64,000 nt of DNA from Kitasatospora sp. NBC_00458 (GTDB taxonomy: Bacteria > Actinomycetota > Actinomycetes > Streptomycetales > Streptomycetaceae): positions 868,001 to 932,000 of the forward strand of contig NZ_CP107904.1 in NCBI RefSeq assembly GCF_036013975.1, in the 5' to 3' direction. Shown one piece after another: positions 12,001-24,266 of the stretch. The translations under genes and the position numbers were made by a program. The notes beneath the pieces were generated by a model. That model saw only the letters and a program-made list of their open reading frames with translations. It made no database searches and had not been told where the DNA came from. How positions within the stretch are numbered: position 1 is the first letter of the stretch; the number at the start of each line of letters is the position of its first letter.

Positions 12001-15000
12001 CAGCCGGGGCACCCGGATCTCACCGTCGCGGACCAGGAACTGCGGCGCGTCGCCGGCCGGCAGCGAGGGGAGCAGCTCGGCCAGGCCCTGCGGGTCGTCG
12101 GTGTCCACGAGCACGATCCGGTCCGGGTGCTCCGTCTGCGCCGAGCGCACCAGCCCCCACACCGCGGCCTCGGCGGGATCCGCCTCGGCGCCCGTCGCCA
12201 CCGCCCGCCGGGTCACGACCACCAGGCGGCCGTCGCCGGCGTCCTCGTCGGCGAGCCAGGTCTGCAGGTCCGCGAGCACGGCGGAGGCCGCCGCCAGGGC
12301 CCGGGCGGGCGGCTCGCCGTCCACGGGCCGCCGGGGCAGCAGGGTCGCGTCCGCGCCCCCGGCCCGGGGGGTGCCCGGCCCCGCGGGGACCCAGTCCAGC
12401 TCGTGGAGGGCGCCGTCGCCCTGACCGGCGAGGAGCGCGGCGTCGAACGGACGCAGCGCCAGGGACTCGGCCGACAGCACGGCGCGGCCTGATTCGTCCG
12501 CGATCCGCACGGCCACCGAGCCGTCGTCCAGCGGGGTGAGCCGGGCGCGCACGGCCGACAACCCCGCGGCCGCGTCCGGGTCCAGCCACCGCACGCCCCG
12601 CCAGCAGAACGGCAGCCCCGGCTCGGACTTCAGGTCCAGGGCGTGCAGGGCCGCGTCCAGGAGCGCGGGGCGGACCGCCTCCGGCAGCGCGACCTCGGCG
12701 AAGAGTTCGCCGTCCTGCCGCCACAGCGCCCGCAGCCCCCGGAAGCCGGGCCCGTACTCCAGGCCCTGCGCGGCCAGGTCCCGGTACCAGCCCTCCAGGT
12801 CGACCCGCTCGGCTCCCGACGGCGGCCACGGACCCACCTCGATCGCGGTGTCCGGCTCACCGGCCTCGACGAGGGTTCCGGTGGCGTGCAGCTCCCAGTC
12901 GGCCTGCGGTGCGCGGGCGTACAGCCGCATCGGCCGGCCGGCCCCGTCGGCCGGGTCCACCACCAGCTGGATCTCGACCCCGCCCTGCTCCGGCACCACC
13001 ACCGGGGTCCGCAGGACGAGCTCGTCCACGGTGTGGCCGGTCTGGAGCGCCATCTCCAGCAGGGCGGTGCCCGGCACCACCATCCGGCCGAGCACGCGGT
13101 GGTCGGCGAGCCACGGGTGGGTGCGCCGGGACAGGTTGCCGGTGAGGACCGTCCGCTCGCCGTCGGCCAGTTCGAGGGGGGCTCCGAGCAGCGACTCGGG
13201 CGCGCGCAGCCAGTAGGACTTCTGCTGGAAGGCGTAGGTGGGGAGTTCGACGATCCGCGCGTCGGTGCCGTCGAACGCCCGCGTCCAGTCCACCTCGACG
13301 CCCTGGGCGTGCAGTGCGGCTGCGGAGAGGGCGAACCGCCGGGTGGCGTCCTCGTCGCGGCGGAGCGTGTCCGCCACCACGGCGTCGCGGTCGGCGGCGT
13401 CCACCGTGTCCTGGATCGCCATGGTGAGCAGCGGGTGCGGGCTGACCTCCAGGAACACCCCGTACCCGTCCTCGGCCAGGGCGCGGACCGTCTCCTCGAA
13501 CCGGACCTGCTGCCGGAGGTTGCGGTACCAGTAGGCGGTGTCCAGCTCCGGGCCGTCGAGGCGGCCGGCGGTCACGGTCGAGTGGAAGGCCACCCGGGCG
13601 GCCCGCGGCCGCACCCCGGCGAGCGACTCCAGGAGCTCCTCGCGCAGCTCCTCCACGTGGGCCGTGTGGGAGGCGTAGTCCACCGGTACGCGGCGGGCCC
13701 GCACGCCGTCCGCCTCGCAGGCCGCGAGCAGCTCGTCCAGCGCCTGCGGTTCGCCGGCGACGACCACGGCGGAGGGTCCGCTGACGGCCGCCACCGAGAT
13801 CCGCTCGCCGAACGGCGCGATCCGCTCCCGCACCCGGGCCTCGGGGGCGACGACCGACACCATCCCGCCCCGGCCCGCGAGCGCCGTCAGGGCCCGGCTG
13901 CGCAGTACGGACAGCAGTGCGCCGTCCTCCAGGGTGAGCGCGCCGGCCACGCAGGCGGCGGCGATCTCGCCCTGCGAGTGCCCCACCACCGCCGCCGGCT
14001 CGACGCCGTACGAGCGCCAGAGCGCCGCCAGCGACACCATCACCGCCCAGAGCGCGGGCTGCACCACGTCGACCCGCTCCAGCGCGGCCCCGTCGGTCAG
14101 CACCTCGCGCAACGACCAGTCGACCAGACCGTCCAGCAATCGCTCGCACTCGGCCATCCGGTCGGCGAACACCGGTGCGGAGTCGAGCAGTTCGACCGCC
14201 ATCCCGGCCCACTGCGCACCCTGCCCCGGGAACACGAACACCACCCGGCCATCCACCCGCCGGTCCGCACCCACCACCACCGACGAACCGTCCCCACCCC
14301 CCGCCAACGCCGCCAACCCCTCCAACAAACCCTCACGACCGTCCGCGACCACCACACCCCGGTGCTCCAGCACCGCCCGCGAACACACCGACGAGAAACC
14401 CACATCCACCACACGCACCGACGGATCCGACTCCACCCGCACCCGCAACCGCTCCGCCTGCGCCCGCAACGCCGCCCCACTCACCCCCGACACCACCACC
14501 GGCACCGGCCCCGGACCCGACACCACCGCCCCGGACTCCACCGACTCAGGCCCCACCGCCCCGGACTCCACCGGCGCGGACTCCACCGGCGCGGGCTCCA
14601 CCGGCGCCTCCTCCAGAATCACATGCGCGTTCGTCCCACTGATCCCGAACGCCGACACCCCCGCCCGACGCACCCGACCCACCCGCGGCCACACACGCCG
14701 CTCCCGCAACAACTCCACCCCACCCGAAGACCAGTCCACATGACGCGACGGCACCTCCGCATGCAACGTCCGCGGCAACACCCCCGCCCCCAACGCCATC
14801 ACCATCTTGATCACCCCACCCACACCCGCCGCCGCCTGCGAATGCCCGATGTTCGACTTCAACGACCCCAACCACAACGGCCGATCAGCCGAACGCCCCT
14901 GCCCGTACGTCGCCAACAACGCCTGCGCCTCGATCGGATCCCCCAACCGCGTCCCCGTACCATGCGCCTCCACCGCATCCACATCCACACCCGACAGACC

Positions 15001-15984
15001 CGCACCCGCCAACGCCGCCCGCACCACCCGCTGCTGCGCCAACCCGTTCGGCGCCGTCAACCCACTCGACGCACCGTCCTGATTCACCGCCGAACCCCGC
15101 ACCACCGCCAACACCCGACGCCCCGCCCGCCGCGCATCCGACAACCGCTCCAACACCAACACCCCCACACCCTCCGCCCACCCCGTACCGTCCGCCGCAT
15201 CCGAGAACGCCCGGCAACGCCCATCGGGCGACAGGGCGCGCTGGCGCGCGTACTCGACGAAGGTGCGCGGCGTGGCCATCACGGCGACGCCGCCGGCCAG
15301 GGCGAGCGTGCTCTCCCCCGAACGCAGCGACTGCACCGCCAGGTGCAACGACACCAACGACGACGAACACGCCGTGTCCACCGTCACCGCCGGCCCCTCG
15401 AACCCGAAGGTGTAGGAGATCCGCCCCGACGCCACACTCGGCAGGCTGCCGTTGAACAGGTGGCCCTCAAGGGCACCGGTCTCCGGGCCCAGGCGCGACG
15501 CGTAGTCGTCGTACATCACGCCCGCGAAGACGCCGGTCCGGCTGCCGCGCAGCGAGGCCGGGGCGATCCCCGCGCGCTCCAGCGCCTCCCAGGAGACCTG
15601 GAGCAGCAGCCGCTGCTGCGGGTCGGTCGTCAGCGCCTCGCGCGGGGACATGCCGAACAGGCCCGCGTCGAACTCCCCTGCGTCGTGGAGGAATCCGCCG
15701 TACCGGGTGTAGGTCGTGCCGAGGCGGTCCGGGTCGGGGTCGTACAGCCCCTCGACGTCCCAGCCCCGGTTCACCGGGAACTCGGTGAGCGCGTCCACGC
15801 CGTCGAGGGTCAGCTGGAACAGGTCCTCGGGCGAGGAGACCCCGCCCGGGTACCTGCACGCCATTCCCACGATCGCGATCGGCTCGCGCCCGGCCGTCTC
15901 CTCCAGCTCGGCCAGTTGGCGGCGGGTCTGGCGCAGCTCGGTGGTGACCCGCTTCAGGTAGTCGAGCAGCTTCGCCTCGGTCAT
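1..15984 (-). CDS. Hybrid cis-AT/trans-AT PKS-NRPS megasynthase (3' end beyond window)
   Basis: The frame starts at ATG 15984, 2 bp after the stop of the loading PKS, and reads open to base 1 (5328 codons seen). Domains by approximate residue: coiled-coil N-docking helix (1-30, [17 protein letters not shown]); KS (31-455, Cys in DTACSSS); AT (560-870, YASH, so methylmalonyl-type); DH (925-1150, [10 protein letters not shown]); KR (1340-1530); ACP (GFNSL, about 1640); AT-less KS (1709-2140); an ACP-like insert (about 2240, CGFGL, no Ser); C-methyltransferase (ELGAGTG, about 2637); ACP (GFDSLSG, about 2880); C (HHLVLDG, about 3100); A; PCP (GMNSVG, about 3976); AT-less KS (4047-4470); DH (about 4680, final Pro of its motif is Ala); KR (Tyr about 5275), where the window ends. 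The A-domain pocket reads DILQLGLIW, the known glycine code. It should extend the chain from 15987-24266 by two polyketide units, add Gly, then continue. Domain calls are direct; substrates are inferred. Confidence 0.93.
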   Translation of the reverse strand, partial: MTEAKLLDYLKRVTTELRQTRRQLAELEETAGREPIAIVGMACRYPGGVSSPEDLFQLTLDGVDALTEFPVNRGWDVEGLYDPDPDRLGTTYTRYGGFLHDAGEFDAGLFGMSPREALTTDPQQRLLLQVSWEALERAGIAPASLRGSRTGVFAGVMYDDYASRLGPETGALEGHLFNGSLPSVASGRISYTFGFEGPAVTVDTACSSSLVSLHLAVQSLRSGESTLALAGGVAVMATPRTFVEYARQRALSPDGRCRAFSDAADGTGWAEGVGVLVLERLSDARRAGRRVLAVVRGSAVNQDGASSGLTAPNGLAQQRVVRAALAGAGLSGVDVDAVEAHGTGTRLGDPIEAQALLATYGQGRSADRPLWLGSLKSNIGHSQAAAGVGGVIKMVMALGAGVLPRTLHAEVPSRHVDWSSGGVELLRERRVWPRVGRVRRAGVSAFGISGTNAHVILEEAPVEPAPVESAPVESGAVGPESVESGAVVSGPGPVPVVVSGVSGAALRAQAERLRVRVESDPSVRVVDVGFSSVCSRAVLEHRGVVVADGREGLLEGLAALAGGGDGSSVVVGADRRVDGRVVFVFPGQGAQWAGMAVELLDSAPVFADRMAECERLLDGLVDWSLREVLTDGAALERVDVVQPALWAVMVSLAALWRSYGVEPAAVVGHSQGEIAAACVAGALTLEDGALLSVLRSRALTALAGRGGMVSVVAPEARVRERIAPFGERISVAAVSGPSAVVVAGEPQALDELLAACEADGVRARRVPVDYASHTAHVEELREELLESLAGVRPRAARVAFHSTVTAGRLDGPELDTAYWYRNLRQQVRFEETVRALAEDGYGVFLEVSPHPLLTMAIQDTVDAADRDAVVADTLRRDEDATRRFALSAAALHAQGVEVDWTRAFDGTDARIVELPTYAFQQKSYWLRAPESLLGAPLELADGERTVLTGNLSRRTHPWLADHRVLGRMVVPGTALLEMALQTGHTVDELVLRTPVVVPEQGGVEIQLVVDPADGAGRPMRLYARAPQADWELHATGTLVEAGEPDTAIEVGPWPPSGAERVDLEGWYRDLAAQGLEYGPGFRGLRALWRQDGELFAEVALPEAVRPALLDAALHALDLKSEPGLPFCWRGVRWLDPDAAAGLSAVRARLTPLDDGSVAVRIADESGRAVLSAESLALRPFDAALLAGQGDGALHELDWVPAGPGTPRAGGADATLLPRRPVDGEPPARALAAASAVLADLQTWLADEDAGDGRLVVVTRRAVATGAEADPAEAAVWGLVRSAQTEHPDRIVLVDTDDPQGLAELLPSLPAGDAPQFLVRDGEIRVPRLVRSKAAGTAGFPADGTVLITGASGTLGTLVARHLVEAHGVRDLLLVSRGGAPGLAAELTAAGARATSAACDVGDRAALAELLAAIPAERPLRAVVHAAGTLDDGVVGSLTPQRLRSVLAAKADGAWHLHELTRDLDLGAFVLFSSVAATLGTAGQGNYAAANAFLDGLARMRRGTGLPALSLGWGLWAERSALTGRLDDADLARLTGAGVLPLETGDALRLFDEALGSDRAHLLPLRTAGAPPQPFRRSAPARRGPSDAPHARPASAAPGLGAVPEAEREQVVAELVLRETASVLGHGSAAEVDPGTEFPRLGFNSLASLELRNRLSTRTGLRLPATMVFEHRTPRALAAYLTGRLSADGPGSGPVDEAAPVAAARERSDDRIAIVGVAGRYPLAGTVGELWENLVAGRHCIREVPADRWDADAHYDPEGKRGAHSKWGGFLDGVDAFDPLFFHISPAEAEAMDPQERLFLETAAATLEDAGYPAARLAAQGPVGVFVGVMNSDYEWLGGEANALGVSTGAHSRHWSAANRVSYSFDFTGPSLAVDTACSASLTAVHLACQSIRDGECAAAIAGGVNLILHPEHLHGLSRAGMLSPGDRLKAFGADADGFVDGEGVGAVLLKPLARALADGDRVLGVIRATAVNSGGNSGGYTVPNPDAQSALVRGALERAGVAPDTVGYVEAHGTGTMLGDPIEIAGLVDAFGGRIDPAQRARRPLVAVGSVKTNIGHLESAAGIAGLTKVLLQFRHRTLVPSLNSARTNPEIDFTTTPFEVPQAARPWTGPERPGVPGGAPLRALVSSFGAGGANACVIMEEYPMADEPDQTEQAEDGAEQLLVLSARTEDRLRAYAGDLAEHLRRGTPAPVGAGTGAGAVGVDAALPDPLADARSRCLRLAAELAGVAPDSVELTTDLIDCGFGLAERARYFALLSEELGTRLPTAAVAAETIGAVAEAVAGLGRRTGAEEREAPRRHPRLADVAHTLQSGRTAHEFRLALPAGSVAEAARLLASYAAGEAVDGITTGTATRTPAQPPAAGAQALEAALTGRALTAVAEHWVTGAEVDWSRITPATARRIELPGYPFARKRHWIPAPPVRPEPPRAATVAAAAAAAGAQAPSGPGSDVAAVLAGFAELDEASKSGVFGAYRRMGVFLGAGERYRSEELRARLGIRDKFRRLHEALLDLMLQAGFLVREGEELVTTAEAAGPADAAAGAERWEAGLDRLADRYPDIAPTVTLNREFLRVYPQLLRGELVGTEVMFPGTSMQLVENLYKGNALTDLFNLLVADEVRGALAARLPELAAGEAVHVVELGAGTGATSERVLPVLAGHPGRVGYTFTDVSPRFLEHGRERFAARYPFVRFDLLNLERGLPDQGFADGTADIVVATNVVHATRNLRATLRKARALLKPGGLLLLNELTAIRPYLTVTGGVMEGWWAFQDAELRIPGSPLVDPEAWRRLLAEEGFARTRILGAGTAESGQHVLVARSDGPVGDRRTAVPATTASAAATAATVTAVVPARSDAAGAATERLRELLELVLKLDERIDPDRRLADYGFDSLSGMKIVSAVDEAFGVSVPLEEFFEKPTLRELAAHLAEGWLPTAQAPAPAEPSVPAAPALPAEPSLPAAPLVPADVARVLRPRSDTTLSTHPASPGQHALWVIEQIAPGNHAYNLPLAFWLAPGVDTPALRLVLQDVLDRHQELRATIRTDGGEPYVRIAAEPELPFQQVFLTAVDDDALRERIHAEARRPFDLSRGPLLRATVYVLGDGRQALLLTVHHLVLDGLSIPLLLQEVERGLRAVAEGRPLPADRPARTFGDFTAWQREQLAGPEGERLRAYWVERLRGRRTTVALPLDHPRPALPTFRGESVSGRIPAEVSERARSLAAAERTSLSSVMLAAFFALLHRYGGQDDIAVGTPTAGRPPSGFDDVLGYFMNMVVLAERVDAQEAFRTLAHRLHRTVLGALEHGGYPLFTLAGELRRLDPASSAPFNVAYYFHNWARDLTGAGAVRGRVEGVHQEGEFDLTLDLVDAPEGCRYTLKYNPDLFDAGTVERLGRHFAALLAHAVGAPGTPVGELELRTGEEQAEEERAASAVRVDYPADTLVWELVRGQAEARPDAVAVRCAGAELTYRQLWSRVTDLAARLTAAGVGRGRTVGVLLPRDVELPVALLAVQVAGGAYVPFDPAYPEQRLAHMAQDAGLHLMLTRSDLPSGYAAVPRLLLDDDAAAPAAPSPGPAGPSDAAYVIYTSGSTGLPKGVRIPHRALVNLLWSMAREPGFGPQDTLLAVTTVCFDISGLELYLPLISGGTVEIAPGETARDGLRLRELLESGRVTVMQATPATWRMLLAAGWRGGAGLTVLCGGEALPEDLAQALLAGNREVWNLYGPTETTIWSAASRLAPGERVTLGTPIANTTLHVLDGARRPLPTGVPGELYIGGHGVADGYPNRPELTAERFLPDPFAGADARLYRTGDLARRLADGRYEYLGRVDEQVKVRGFRIEPEEIEAALRRLDGVREAVVVAHGRDGGDRSLLACYVSADGAPEPTRELLAQWLPAHMLPDALVRVTGFPHTLNGKVDRTALAALPLAELRARFGAAGGSGTEAAPVRSGAPARTGGRTEALAAELAGLIGRLAGIAPEELGPHVPFGEAGMNSVGFTALSVELRAAYGIEVRPTVFYSQGTLTALAAYLWDNHAAGLSAHFGAGSPESGAAPLLPAAQAPAGPPHGEDVAIIGMAGRLPGSADLAEFWDHLLAGHDLVGEAPADRRGLRDRTDAGPLRGGFLTDVDRFDAAFFGISPREAELMDPQQRLLLEVVWSAVEDAGYRPSDLAGRRVGVFIGVANSDYLEAQRAEGRPPQGHTATGAALTMIPNRVSYLLDLRGPSVAVDTACSGSLTAVQQACAALRDGTCDLAIAGGVNLILTSSVYEVLAESGMLSPEGRCRAFDSRADGYVRGEGVGAVLLKPGGRARQDGDAVHAVIKAAVAGHGGRTTSLTAPSPDAQADLLVDAYRAAGVPTETVGYVEAHGTGTALGDPIETAGLSTAFRRLRAERGAPAGPACAIGSVKSNIGHLEAAAGIAGLLKAVLAVRHGVIPASLHIEEPNPYLELDGGPFEPAGTARPWARLRDAGGGELPRRAGVSSFGFGGANAHVVLEESHMPDAPDEDGGEQLFVLSARTPEALRGAAERLADHLADHPVPAGDLAYTLQLGREPMAHRLAVVADGAAGLRAQLTAHLDGRPSRVRTGRAEPTAPPAATGTGDLARSADEWVAGAEVDWTALHRGARRRRVHLPAYRFGGPRYWFPTGPASSAATEPRPVTGPRPAEAPLHPTLLDADLSTASRRVYAKTLTGEEFFLRDHVAGGEMLLAGVAYLEMARLAGELAGGGSVRGVDDLVWASPVRLPAGASRRLLVRLTDTSFEVVTAGDDRTAHARGTLLFGGPGPRPAPVDLAAVRARCTTVGDGESCYRAFSRLGFDYGPSFRAVEEIAVGEREALARLRLPEPRLADRDAYVFHPSLLDAALQTAGRLAPGARDSAPSPDYLPYSLGSVRLYGDLPREPYAYATPSARPAAAGTLCFDVLLLDPSGGVVAAIESFTLRAVGPRAGADEVVAFEPVWQDAPAAGHRPAGTVLVLDAGREGPAVAAALIGAGLTARVVALDSGFDAAAEIRAAGPGPVHVVHLGGEGGDPARAVEYGFHTAVAFLQAWQRARRGALRYLFAHRDPVSAPAHPALAALAALARSVRREHPAIDIGVLAVADGALPEAVAAELGEAGEAETRVSAAGRSRRAWRPVGLPGAGAGSAFLGGGAHVITGGTGALGLLVAEHLAAARRAAGVTAGGIVLAARTAPTPSALARIEAVGARVVRADVAEPADVRALLAEARRAHGTVGGVLHAAGVLRDGLLHGKRRVDAEAVLAAKVHGTVLLDEETRHDPLDYFVAFSSAAAALGNAGQSDYAFANAFLDHFAEQRETLRRAGRRQGRTLAAAWPVWADGGMHVDAATQEYAARVAG
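14145..15228 (-). repeat. Long near-identical repeat, copy 1 (KS end to AT start)
   Basis: This stretch, in the cis-AT module of the 1-15984 gene, is almost identical in DNA to 19571-20603 in module 1 of the upstream PKS. The main difference is 51 extra bases (17 residues, Pro/Val/Glu/Ser-rich) in the KS-AT linker. Two more identical-length blocks flank it: 13924-14050 with 19341-19467 (127 bp) and 15291-15442 with 20666-20817 (152 bp). Codons here end mainly in G (GTG, GCG, CGG, TTG), unlike the C-ending codons around them. The plus strand therefore looks C-rich and G-poor. Confidence 0.9.
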
Positions 15985-15986
15985 CG

Positions 15987-18900
15987 TCAGGGCCTTCCAA
16001 GCTCATCGTCGATCAAGGAAAAGAGCTCGTCCGCGCTTGCCGCGGTGATCTCCTCGTCGTGCACCGGGTCCGCCCCGAACGGCTGGGCGGTCAGTGCCGA
16101 CAGCAACTCCCACACCTGTGTGGTGACGTCCAGGCGCAGCCCGGCGTCGAGGGTGGCCGCACCGGCCACCAGTCGGGACAGTGCGGCGAGCGCGGGCTCG
16201 GCCGACGTTTCGGGGTCCGGGTCCGGGGTCGGCTCCGGGTCCGGGTCCGGGTCCGGGGTCGGTTCCGGGGCGAGCCGCTCCAGCAGGTGCCGGGCCAGGG
16301 CGATCACGCTCGGGTGCTCGAAGGTCACCGTCGTGGTCAGGGAGAGCCCGGTGAGGCCGGCCAGCCGGCTGCGCAGCTCCAGGGCGGTGAGCGAGTCGAA
16401 GCCCATGTCCATGAAGCCGCGGTCGGGTGCGACGTCGCTCGGTCCGGAGCGGCCCAGGACGGTCGCGATCTCCGTCTGGACGAGCCGGCGGAGCGTCAGT
16501 TCGCGCTCGTGCTCCGGCAGGAACCCCAGCTGTTCGGCCAGGGGCCGGGCACCGCCCGTCGTCCGCCCGGTCGGCGCGGCAGGGGCGCGGACCAGCGCGC
16601 GCAGCACCGCGGGCGGTGTGCCCTCCCGCAGCTCGTCCGGGTCGAACCAGGCGGGCACCAGATGCGGCCGGTCCGCGTCGAGGGCGAGGTCGAACAGCGC
16701 CAGCGCCTGGTCGGTGGGTAGCGGCCGCAGGCCGGCCCGGAGGATCCGCCGCCGGTCGGCGGCGTCGAGCGCTCCGGTCAGGCCGGTGCTCTGCTCCCAC
16801 AGGCCCCAGCCCATCGACACCGCGGGAAGTCCCCGTTGGTGCCGGTGGTGGGCGAGCGCGTCCAGGAAGGCGTTGCCGGCCGCGTAGTTGGCCTGCCCGG
16901 CCAGGCCGACGGTGGCCGAGACGGAGGAGAACAGCACGAACGCGGACAGCCCGACGCCTTCGGTCAGCTCGTGCAGGTTCCAGGCCGCGTCGGCCTTCGC
17001 CGCGAGGACGGCGTGCAGCCGTTCCGTCGTCAGCGAGGAGACCGCGCCGTCCCGCAGGACCCCGGCCGCGTGCACCACGGCCCGCAGCGGGGCCGACGCG
17101 GGGACGGCCGCGAGGACACCGGCCAGCGCGGACCGGTCGGCCGCGTCGCACGCCGCCACCGTGACGGCCGCGCCCGCGGCGGTCAGCTCCGCGACCAGGT
17201 CGGCCGCGCCGTCGGCGGCGGGGCCGCTGCGGCTGACCAGCAGCAGCCGGCGGACGCCGTGCCGCTCCACCAGGTGGCGTGCCACGGTGGCGCCGAGGCC
17301 GCCGGTGCCACCGGTGATCAGCACCGTCCCGTCGGTGCCGGCGAGCGACCGGTCCGCGGCCGGCGCGGGGACGGAGCCGCGGGCGAGCCGGGGGACGAGG
17401 ATCCCTCCGGCGCGCAGGGCGACCTGCGGTTCGTCGACGGCGAGGGCCGCACGCAGCCGATCGGCCGGGGGTTCCCCGCCGCCGTCGTGGTCCAGCAGGA
17501 CGATCCGGCCCGGGTACTCCGTCTGGGCCGAGCGCAGCAGGCCCCACACGGCGGCGGCGGAGAGGTCGAGCTCCTCGTCAGGTGCCACGGCCACGGCCCG
17601 GCGGGTGGTGACGACCAGCCGTCCGGAGCCCTCGCCGTGCTCGGCCAGCCACGCCTGGACCTCGCCCAGCACGTGCTCCGCCGTCACGTGCACGGCCGCG
17701 GACGGCTCGATCGCGCTCGACGGGACCGTCAGCAGGACGGTCGGGGCGTCCGGCGCACCGGTTCCGGCGGGGACGCCGACCCCGCGCCATTCGACCTGGA
17801 ACAGCTTGGGGTCGGAGCGGCGGGCGTCGAGCGGGCGCAGGGTGAGGCAGTCGACCGAGAGCACCGGGGCGCCGTTGCCGTCGGTGGCGGCCAGCGTCGC
17901 CCGCTGCCCGCCGAGCAGGCCGATCCGGACCCGGAGCCGGGTGGCACCGGTCCGGGCGAGCCGCACGCCCTCCCAGGAGAACGGGACCACCGGCCCGGTG
18001 TCCTCCTCCAGCACCAGCGGGTGGAGGACCGCGTCCAGCAGCGCGGGATGCGCGCGGAAAGGCCCCGCCTCCTCCGCCAGCGCCACCTCGGCGAGCAGGT
18101 CGGCACCGTGCCGCCACACCGCGCGCAGGTTGCGGAAGGCCGGCCCGTACTCCAGACCGCGCCGGGCGAGCTCGTCGTACCACCCGGCGGGGTCCAGCGG
18201 GGTCGCCCCGCTCGGCGGCCACTCGGTCGGCGCCGGGCCGTCGGCGGCGGCCTCGGCCGGGCCCACCCGCCCGGTGGCGTGCAGCCGCCAGTCCTCCTCG
18301 GTCTCGCCGTGCACGCGGCCGTGGATGCGCAGTTCCCGCCGGCCGGACGCATCCGGTGGCGCCGCCGTCAGCTGCACCTCGACCTCGCCCCGTTCCGGCA
18401 CCACCAGCGGTGTCCGGAGGGTCAGTTCGTCCACCGTGTGGCCGATCCGCAGCGCCATCTCCAGCAGGGCCGTGCCCGGCACCACGGCCTGACCGAGCAC
18501 CCGGTGGTCGGTCAGCCAGGGTCGGCTGCGCAGCGAGAGGCGTTCGGTGTGCACGGTGCCGCCGTCGGCGAGTTCCACGGGCGGCCCGAGCAGCGGCCGG
18601 TCCGCCAGCGGGTGCAGCCAGTGGCGGCGCCGTTGGAAGGCGTAGGTCGGCAGCTCGACGCGGCGCGCGCCGTTTCCGGTGTGAGGTCCGTTCCAGTCCA
18701 CCGCGACGCCCTGCGTCCACAGCCTCGCCGCCGAGGCCAGGAACCGGTGGAGTCCCCCCTCGTCGCGCCGGAGCGTGCCGGAGACCACGGCGGCGCCCGG
18801 CTCGGACCGGCCCTCCAGGACCTCCTCGATGTTCATGGTGAGCACCGGGTGGGGGCTGACCTCGACGAACGTGCGGTACCCCTGCTCGGCGAGTGCCGCC

Positions 18901-21900
18901 ACGGCGGAGTGGAAGTGCACCGGTCGCCGCAGGTTGCGGTACCAGTAGCCGGCGTCGACCGGCCGTTCGCCGAGCCAGTCCCGCTCGACGGTCGAGAAGA
19001 GCGGCACCCGCGCGGGCCCGGGGCGGACGTCCGCGAGCACCCGGGCGAGTTCGTCCTCGATCCGCTCCACGTGGGCCGTGTGGGAGGCGTAGTCCACCGG
19101 TACGCGGCGGGCCCGCACGCCGTCCGCCGCGCAGGCGGCGAGCAGCTCGTCCAGCGCGTCCGGATCGCCGGCGACGACCGTGGCGGACGGGCCGTTCAGG
19201 GCCGCCACCTCCAGCCGGCCCGGCCACGCGCGGAGGCGGGCCTCCACCTCGACGGACGGCAGAGCCACCGACATCATCCCGCCGTGGCCGGCCAGTCCCC
19301 GGGCGATCGCCTGCGAGCGCAGGGCGACGACCCGCGCCGCGTCCTCCAGGGTGAGCGCGCCGGCCACGCAGGCGGCGGCGATCTCGCCCTGCGAGTGCCC
19401 CACCACCGCCGCCGGCTCGACGCCGTACGAGCGCCAGAGCGCCGCCAGCGACACCATCACCGCCCAGGAGAGCGGTTGGACGACGTCGACCCGCTCCAGC
19501 GACGGGGCGCCCGGCACCTGCCGCAGCACGTCCTCCGGCGCCCAGTCCACGAACTCCGCCAGAGCCGCCGCGCACTCGGCCATCCGGTCGGCGAACACCG
19601 GTGCGGAGTCGAGCAGTTCGACCGCCATCCCGACCCACTGCGCACCCTGACCCGGGAACACGAACACCACCCGGCCATCCGCCCGCCGGTCCGCACCCAC
19701 CACCACCGACGAACCGTCCCCACCCCCCGCCAACGCCGCCAACCCCTCCAACAAACCCTCACGACCATCCGCGACCACCACACCCCGGTGCTCCAGCACC
19801 GCCCGCGAACACACCGACGAGAAACCCACATCCACCACACGCACCGACGGATCCGACTCCACCCGCACCCGCAACCGCTCCGCCTGCGCCCGCAACGCCG
19901 CCCCACCCACCCCCGACACCACCACCGGCACCGGACCCGACACCATCACCCCGGACTCCACCGCCCCGGGCTCCGCCGGCGCCTCCTCCAGAATCACATG
20001 CGCGTTCGTCCCACTGATCCCGAACGCCGACACCCCCGCCCGACGCACCCGACCCACCCGCGGCCACACACGCCGCTCCCGCAACAACTCCACCCCACCC
20101 GAAGACCAGTCCACATGACGCGACGGCACCTCCGCATGCAACGTCCGCGGCAACACCCCGGCCCCCAACGCCATCACCATCTTGATCACCCCACCCACAC
20201 CCGCCGCCGCCTGCGAATGCCCGATGTTCGACTTCAACGACCCCAACCACAACGGCCGATCAGCCGAACGCCCCTGCCCGTACGTCGCCAACAACGCCTG
20301 CGCCTCGATCGGATCCCCCAACCGCGTCCCCGTACCATGCGCCTCCACCACATCCACATCCACACCCGACAGACCCGCACCCTCCAACGCCGCCCGCACC
20401 ACCCGCTGCTGCGCCAACCCGTTCGGCGCCGTCAACCCACTCGACGCACCGTCCTGATTCACCGCCGAACCCCGCACCACCGCCAACACCCGACGCCCCG
20501 CCCGCCGCGCATCCGACAACCGCTCCAACACCACCACCCCCACACCCTCCGCCCACCCCGTACCGTCCGCCGCATCCGAAAACGCCCGGCAACGCCCATC
20601 GGGGGAGAGCCCGCCCTGCCGGGAGAACTCGACGAACATCCCGGCGGTCGACATCACCGTGGCCCCGCCGGCCAGGGCGAGCGTGCTCTCCCCCGAACGC
20701 AGCGACTGCACCGCCAGGTGCAACGACACCAACGACGACGAACACGCCGTGTCCACCGTCACCGCCGGCCCCTCGAACCCGAAGGTGTAGGAGATCCGCC
20801 CCGACGCCACACTCGGCGTGCCCCCGGTCAGGGCGTAGCCGCCGAAGCTCTCCGAGGTCTCGTCCAGCGGGGGGACGTAGTCCTGGTTCATGACGCCCAT
20901 GAAGACGGCCGTCCGGCTGCCGCGCAGCCCGGCGGGGTCGGCTCCGGCGCGCTCCAGCGCCTCCCACGACACTTCGAGCAGGAGCCGCTGCTGCGGGTCC
21001 ATCGCCCGCGCCTCGCGCGGGCTGATCCGGAAGAAGTCGGCGTCGAGGTCCAGGGCTCCGGTGAGGAACCCGCCGGTACGGACCTGTCCGGTGCGCTCCG
21101 GGTCGAGGCTCCAGCCGCGGTCCTCGGGGAACGCCGTGACGGCGTCGGCCTCCTCGTGGACCAGACGCCACAGGTCCTCGGGCGAGGCCACGCCGCCCGG
21201 GAAGCGGCAGCCCATGCCCACGATCGCGATCGGGTCCTCGTCCGGGGCGGGACCGGCGGCGGCCGGGCGCTCCTCCGGGGCCTCCCCGGAGAGCTCCTCG
21301 TGAAGGTGGCCGACCAGCGCGGTGATCGTCGGGTGGTCGTACAGCAGGGTGACGGGCAGTCGCAGCCCGGTCGCCCTCCCGAGCCGGACGCTCAGCTCCA
21401 CCGCGGTCACGGAGTCGAAGCCGAGCTCCGGGAACGCGTGGTCGGCCGCCATCGCCCCCGGGTCGGTGCGGCCGAGCACGGCCGCCGCCTGGGCCCGGAC
21501 CAGGGTCTGCAGGTCCTCCGGCCCCCGCGCCGTCCGCCGTGGCGGGGCGGCGGCTTCCGCCCCGGGTGCCGACGGCGGCGCCGACGGCGCGGGCAGCGAC
21601 GGCAGCGCGCCAACGGTGTCGGAGAGCCAGTAGGGCTGCCGCTGGAAGGCGTAGCCGGGCAGCTCGACGGTACGGGCGCCGGTGCCTTCGAACACCGGCC
21701 TCCAGTCCAGGTCGACGCCCTGGACGTGTAGTTCGGCCATGGACAGCAGCAGCCGCCGCAGCCCGCCCTCGCCGCGGCGCAGGGTGCCCTGGACCACCGC
21801 GTCCGGGGCGTCGCCCAGGGTCTCCCGGACGGCCGTGGTCAGCACCGGGTGCGGGCTGGCCTCCACGAACACCCCGTGTCCGTCCGCGGCCAGCGCCCGG

Positions 21901-24266
21901 ACGGCCGCCATCCAGCTCACCCGTTCGCGCAGGTTGCGGTACCAGTACCCGGCGTCCAGGCCGTCCGCCCCGAGGAGGCCGCCGGTGACGGTCGAGTAGA
22001 ACGCGACGTCGCCGGCCCGGGCGGTGACTCCGGCGGCGGCGCGCAGGACCTCCTCGCGGACGGGCTCGACGTACGGCGAGTGCGAGGCGTAGTCGATCGG
22101 GACCGTCCGGGCCCGGACGCCCCGGGCCTCGCACTCGGCCGTCACCGCCCGCACGACCTCGACGGGACCGGAGACGACGACCGAGTTCGGGCCGTTGACC
22201 GCGCCGACCGCCACCCGTTCCTGGTCCACCTCCTCGACCGGCATCGCCAGCAGGGCCATCGCGCCTCGGCCGGAAAGCCGGGCGGCGATGGCCCGGCTGC
22301 GGTCGACCATCAGCCGCAGCGCGTCCGGGAGCGGGACGATCCCCGCCGCGCAGGCCGCGGTGATCTCCCCCTGGGAGTGGCCGACCACGGCGGACGGCCG
22401 CAGTCCGACGGCCCGCCACACCTCGGCGAGCGACACCTGTACCGCGAAGAGCGCGGGCTGCATGACGTCCATCCGCCGCAGCGCCGCCTCGTCTCCCAGC
22501 ACCTCCCGCAGCGACCAGTCGACCTGGCCCGCCAGCAGCCGCGCGCACTCCGCCATCCGGGCGGCGAACACCGGCGACGAGTCCCACAGCTCCAGGGCCA
22601 TCCCGGCCCACTGCGGGCCCTGCCCGGGGAACATCCACACGACCCGGGACAGCGGGCCGCAGACGCCGGCCGCCACGTGCGGGGACGGCTCGCCCTCCGC
22701 CAACGCCGTGAGTCCGGCCAGGAGTTCGGCACGGTTCGCGGCGACGACGACCCCGCGGTGCTCCAGGGCCGTACGCGTGGTGGCGCTGGCGTAGCCGACG
22801 TCGCGCGGGCGCAGCGCCGGGTCGGCGCCGAGGTGTTCCAGCAGCCGGCGGGCCTGGGCCCGCAGTGCCGCCTCGCTCCGGCCGGAAACCAGCACCGGCA
22901 CGGCCGGCCCGGACTCGTCCCCGGTCCCGGTCCCGGTCCCGGACTCGGCGGGTTCGCCGCAGGCCGGCTCGGACGCACCCGGGGCGTCGCCCACCACGAC
23001 GTGGCAGTTGGTACCGCCGATGCCGAAGGAGCTGACGCCGGCCAGCCGGGCGCCCTCGGGCCAGGGGCCGGCGGTGTCGTTGACCCGGAGCCCGAGCCGC
23101 TCGAACGGGATCGAGGGGTTGGGCTCGGCGTAGTTGAGGCTGGCCGGGAGGACTCCGCGACCGATGGAGAGCGCGACCTTGATCAGCCCGACGACGCCCG
23201 AGGCCCCGTCGAGGTGCCCGATGTTGCTCTTCACCGATCCGACGAGCAGCGGCCGGGCGGCGGGCCGCTCCCGGCCGAGCACCTCGCCGAGCGCCTCGGC
23301 CTCGATCGGGTCCCCCGCCCTGGTCCCGGTGCCGTGCAGTTCGACGTACCCCACCCGCGCCGCCGGCTCCCCGGCCCGCTCGTAGGCCTCGCGCAGCAGT
23401 TCCCGCTGTGCCGCGCCGTCAGGGGTGGTGAAGGAGTCGCCCCCGCCGTCGTTGTTCACCGCGCTGCCGAGCAGGACGCAGTGGATCCGGTCGCCGTCGG
23501 CGACGGCGTCGGTCAGGCGCTTGAGCACGACCAGACCGCCGCCCTCGCCGCGGACGGTGCCGTTGGCGCGCGCGTCGAAGGTGTAGCAGCGGCCGTCCGG
23601 GGAGAGGGCCCCGGCCCGGGCGAAGGCGAGCGTGCTGTCCGGGGTCAGGTTGAGGTGGACGCCGCCGGCCAGCGCGAGGTCGGTGGCGCCGGACCGCAGG
23701 TTCTCGCAGGCCAGGTGCACGGCCACCAGTGAGGAGGACTGCGCGGCGTCGACGGTCAGGCTCGGACCGCGCAGGCCGAGGTGGTAGGAGATCCGGTTCG
23801 CTATCACGCCCCGGCTCAGTCCGGTCAGCGAGTAGGAGGAGACGGCCTCCTCGCCGTGCCGGTGGACGAGGGTGGCGTAGTCGTCGCCGGTGGCGCCGAG
23901 GAACACCGCGGTGGAGCCGCCGCGCAGGCTCCGGGGTGCGACGCCGGCGTGCTCCAGGGCCGTCCAGCCCAGTTCCAGGGCCAGCCGCTGGCGGGGGTCC
24001 ATCGCCGCGGCCTCGCGCGGCGTGATGCCGAAGAAGTCCGGGTCGAAGTCGGCGACCCGGTCGAGGAATCCACCGCGCGTCAACCCGGCCGGCCGGAGGT
24101 CCTCCGGCACGCCGCCGAGGTCCCAGCGCCCCTCGGGGAGGTCGCCGATCGCCTCGGTGCCGTCGCGCAGCAGCCGCCAGAATTCACCGAGGTCGTCGGC
24201 CCCCGGGATGCGACAGGCCATGCCGACGACGGCGATCGCGGACCGGCTCGGGTGGCGCGTGGGCAT
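15987..24266 (-). CDS. Type I PKS: KSQ loading module plus cis-AT extension module 1
   Basis: This 2759-aa protein starts at ATG 24266 behind an AAAGGAA ribosome site. The first KS (10-430) has Gln176 in place of the active-site Cys (VDAAQSSS). It is therefore a KSQ decarboxylase, expected to make the starter from a diacyl unit on the loading ACP (GFDSV, about 950). The loading AT (GHSQGE about 628; YASHS about 727) carries the methylmalonyl-type YASH motif, so the starter should be propionyl. Module 1 follows: KS (1009-1427, Cys about 1177), AT (1533-1805, YASHT, methylmalonyl), DH ([10 protein letters not shown], about 1922), KR (TGGTGGLG about 2319, catalytic Tyr about 2461) and ACP (MGFDSL, about 2622). 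A Pro/Asp/Glu linker leads to a C-terminal docking helix ([19 protein letters not shown]). That pairs logically with the coiled coil opening the next gene, 2 bp downstream. Expected product: a 2-methylpent-2-enoyl chain passed to the next protein. Confidence 0.95.
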   Translation of the reverse strand: MPTRHPSRSAIAVVGMACRIPGADDLGEFWRLLRDGTEAIGDLPEGRWDLGGVPEDLRPAGLTRGGFLDRVADFDPDFFGITPREAAAMDPRQRLALELGWTALEHAGVAPRSLRGGSTAVFLGATGDDYATLVHRHGEEAVSSYSLTGLSRGVIANRISYHLGLRGPSLTVDAAQSSSLVAVHLACENLRSGATDLALAGGVHLNLTPDSTLAFARAGALSPDGRCYTFDARANGTVRGEGGGLVVLKRLTDAVADGDRIHCVLLGSAVNNDGGGDSFTTPDGAAQRELLREAYERAGEPAARVGYVELHGTGTRAGDPIEAEALGEVLGRERPAARPLLVGSVKSNIGHLDGASGVVGLIKVALSIGRGVLPASLNYAEPNPSIPFERLGLRVNDTAGPWPEGARLAGVSSFGIGGTNCHVVVGDAPGASEPACGEPAESGTGTGTGDESGPAVPVLVSGRSEAALRAQARRLLEHLGADPALRPRDVGYASATTRTALEHRGVVVAANRAELLAGLTALAEGEPSPHVAAGVCGPLSRVVWMFPGQGPQWAGMALELWDSSPVFAARMAECARLLAGQVDWSLREVLGDEAALRRMDVMQPALFAVQVSLAEVWRAVGLRPSAVVGHSQGEITAACAAGIVPLPDALRLMVDRSRAIAARLSGRGAMALLAMPVEEVDQERVAVGAVNGPNSVVVSGPVEVVRAVTAECEARGVRARTVPIDYASHSPYVEPVREEVLRAAAGVTARAGDVAFYSTVTGGLLGADGLDAGYWYRNLRERVSWMAAVRALAADGHGVFVEASPHPVLTTAVRETLGDAPDAVVQGTLRRGEGGLRRLLLSMAELHVQGVDLDWRPVFEGTGARTVELPGYAFQRQPYWLSDTVGALPSLPAPSAPPSAPGAEAAAPPRRTARGPEDLQTLVRAQAAAVLGRTDPGAMAADHAFPELGFDSVTAVELSVRLGRATGLRLPVTLLYDHPTITALVGHLHEELSGEAPEERPAAAGPAPDEDPIAIVGMGCRFPGGVASPEDLWRLVHEEADAVTAFPEDRGWSLDPERTGQVRTGGFLTGALDLDADFFRISPREARAMDPQQRLLLEVSWEALERAGADPAGLRGSRTAVFMGVMNQDYVPPLDETSESFGGYALTGGTPSVASGRISYTFGFEGPAVTVDTACSSSLVSLHLAVQSLRSGESTLALAGGATVMSTAGMFVEFSRQGGLSPDGRCRAFSDAADGTGWAEGVGVVVLERLSDARRAGRRVLAVVRGSAVNQDGASSGLTAPNGLAQQRVVRAALEGAGLSGVDVDVVEAHGTGTRLGDPIEAQALLATYGQGRSADRPLWLGSLKSNIGHSQAAAGVGGVIKMVMALGAGVLPRTLHAEVPSRHVDWSSGGVELLRERRVWPRVGRVRRAGVSAFGISGTNAHVILEEAPAEPGAVESGVMVSGPVPVVVSGVGGAALRAQAERLRVRVESDPSVRVVDVGFSSVCSRAVLEHRGVVVADGREGLLEGLAALAGGGDGSSVVVGADRRADGRVVFVFPGQGAQWVGMAVELLDSAPVFADRMAECAAALAEFVDWAPEDVLRQVPGAPSLERVDVVQPLSWAVMVSLAALWRSYGVEPAAVVGHSQGEIAAACVAGALTLEDAARVVALRSQAIARGLAGHGGMMSVALPSVEVEARLRAWPGRLEVAALNGPSATVVAGDPDALDELLAACAADGVRARRVPVDYASHTAHVERIEDELARVLADVRPGPARVPLFSTVERDWLGERPVDAGYWYRNLRRPVHFHSAVAALAEQGYRTFVEVSPHPVLTMNIEEVLEGRSEPGAAVVSGTLRRDEGGLHRFLASAARLWTQGVAVDWNGPHTGNGARRVELPTYAFQRRRHWLHPLADRPLLGPPVELADGGTVHTERLSLRSRPWLTDHRVLGQAVVPGTALLEMALRIGHTVDELTLRTPLVVPERGEVEVQLTAAPPDASGRRELRIHGRVHGETEEDWRLHATGRVGPAEAAADGPAPTEWPPSGATPLDPAGWYDELARRGLEYGPAFRNLRAVWRHGADLLAEVALAEEAGPFRAHPALLDAVLHPLVLEEDTGPVVPFSWEGVRLARTGATRLRVRIGLLGGQRATLAATDGNGAPVLSVDCLTLRPLDARRSDPKLFQVEWRGVGVPAGTGAPDAPTVLLTVPSSAIEPSAAVHVTAEHVLGEVQAWLAEHGEGSGRLVVTTRRAVAVAPDEELDLSAAAVWGLLRSAQTEYPGRIVLLDHDGGGEPPADRLRAALAVDEPQVALRAGGILVPRLARGSVPAPAADRSLAGTDGTVLITGGTGGLGATVARHLVERHGVRRLLLVSRSGPAADGAADLVAELTAAGAAVTVAACDAADRSALAGVLAAVPASAPLRAVVHAAGVLRDGAVSSLTTERLHAVLAAKADAAWNLHELTEGVGLSAFVLFSSVSATVGLAGQANYAAGNAFLDALAHHRHQRGLPAVSMGWGLWEQSTGLTGALDAADRRRILRAGLRPLPTDQALALFDLALDADRPHLVPAWFDPDELREGTPPAVLRALVRAPAAPTGRTTGGARPLAEQLGFLPEHERELTLRRLVQTEIATVLGRSGPSDVAPDRGFMDMGFDSLTALELRSRLAGLTGLSLTTTVTFEHPSVIALARHLLERLAPEPTPDPDPDPEPTPDPDPETSAEPALAALSRLVAGAATLDAGLRLDVTTQVWELLSALTAQPFGADPVHDEEITAASADELFSLIDDELGRP
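16211..16268 (-). repeat. Short tandem repeat encoding a Pro/Asp/Glu linker
   Basis: Repeats of a GGGTCC-type hexamer on the plus strand encode alternating Pro-Asp/Pro-Glu-Pro-Thr residues. They lie between the last ACP and the C-terminal docking helix of the loading PKS. It acts as a flexible acidic tether and is likely prone to length change by slippage. Confidence 0.8.
19571..20603 (-). repeat. Long near-identical repeat, copy 2 (KS end to AT start)
   Basis: This is the partner of 14145-15228, in module 1 of the loading PKS. Identity starts abruptly at the AT N-terminal third and stops abruptly in the KS. Only a few substitutions, for example near 19623 and 20581, separate the copies. It shows the same G-ending codon preference, different from the rest of the gene. 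Recent duplication or gene conversion is the simplest reading. Confidence 0.9.

Noticed and set aside
1954..12492. Very long plus-strand open frame opposite the PKS-NRPS gene
   Set aside because: The peptide is Arg/Gly/Ala/Pro/Gln-rich without any domain. It mirrors the third-codon GC bias of the real minus-strand gene.
14200..15240. Cytosine-rich repetitive-looking tract that could suggest a CRISPR or satellite
   Set aside because: There is no regular repeat/spacer pattern. It is coding sequence for KS and AT with G-ending codons on the minus strand.
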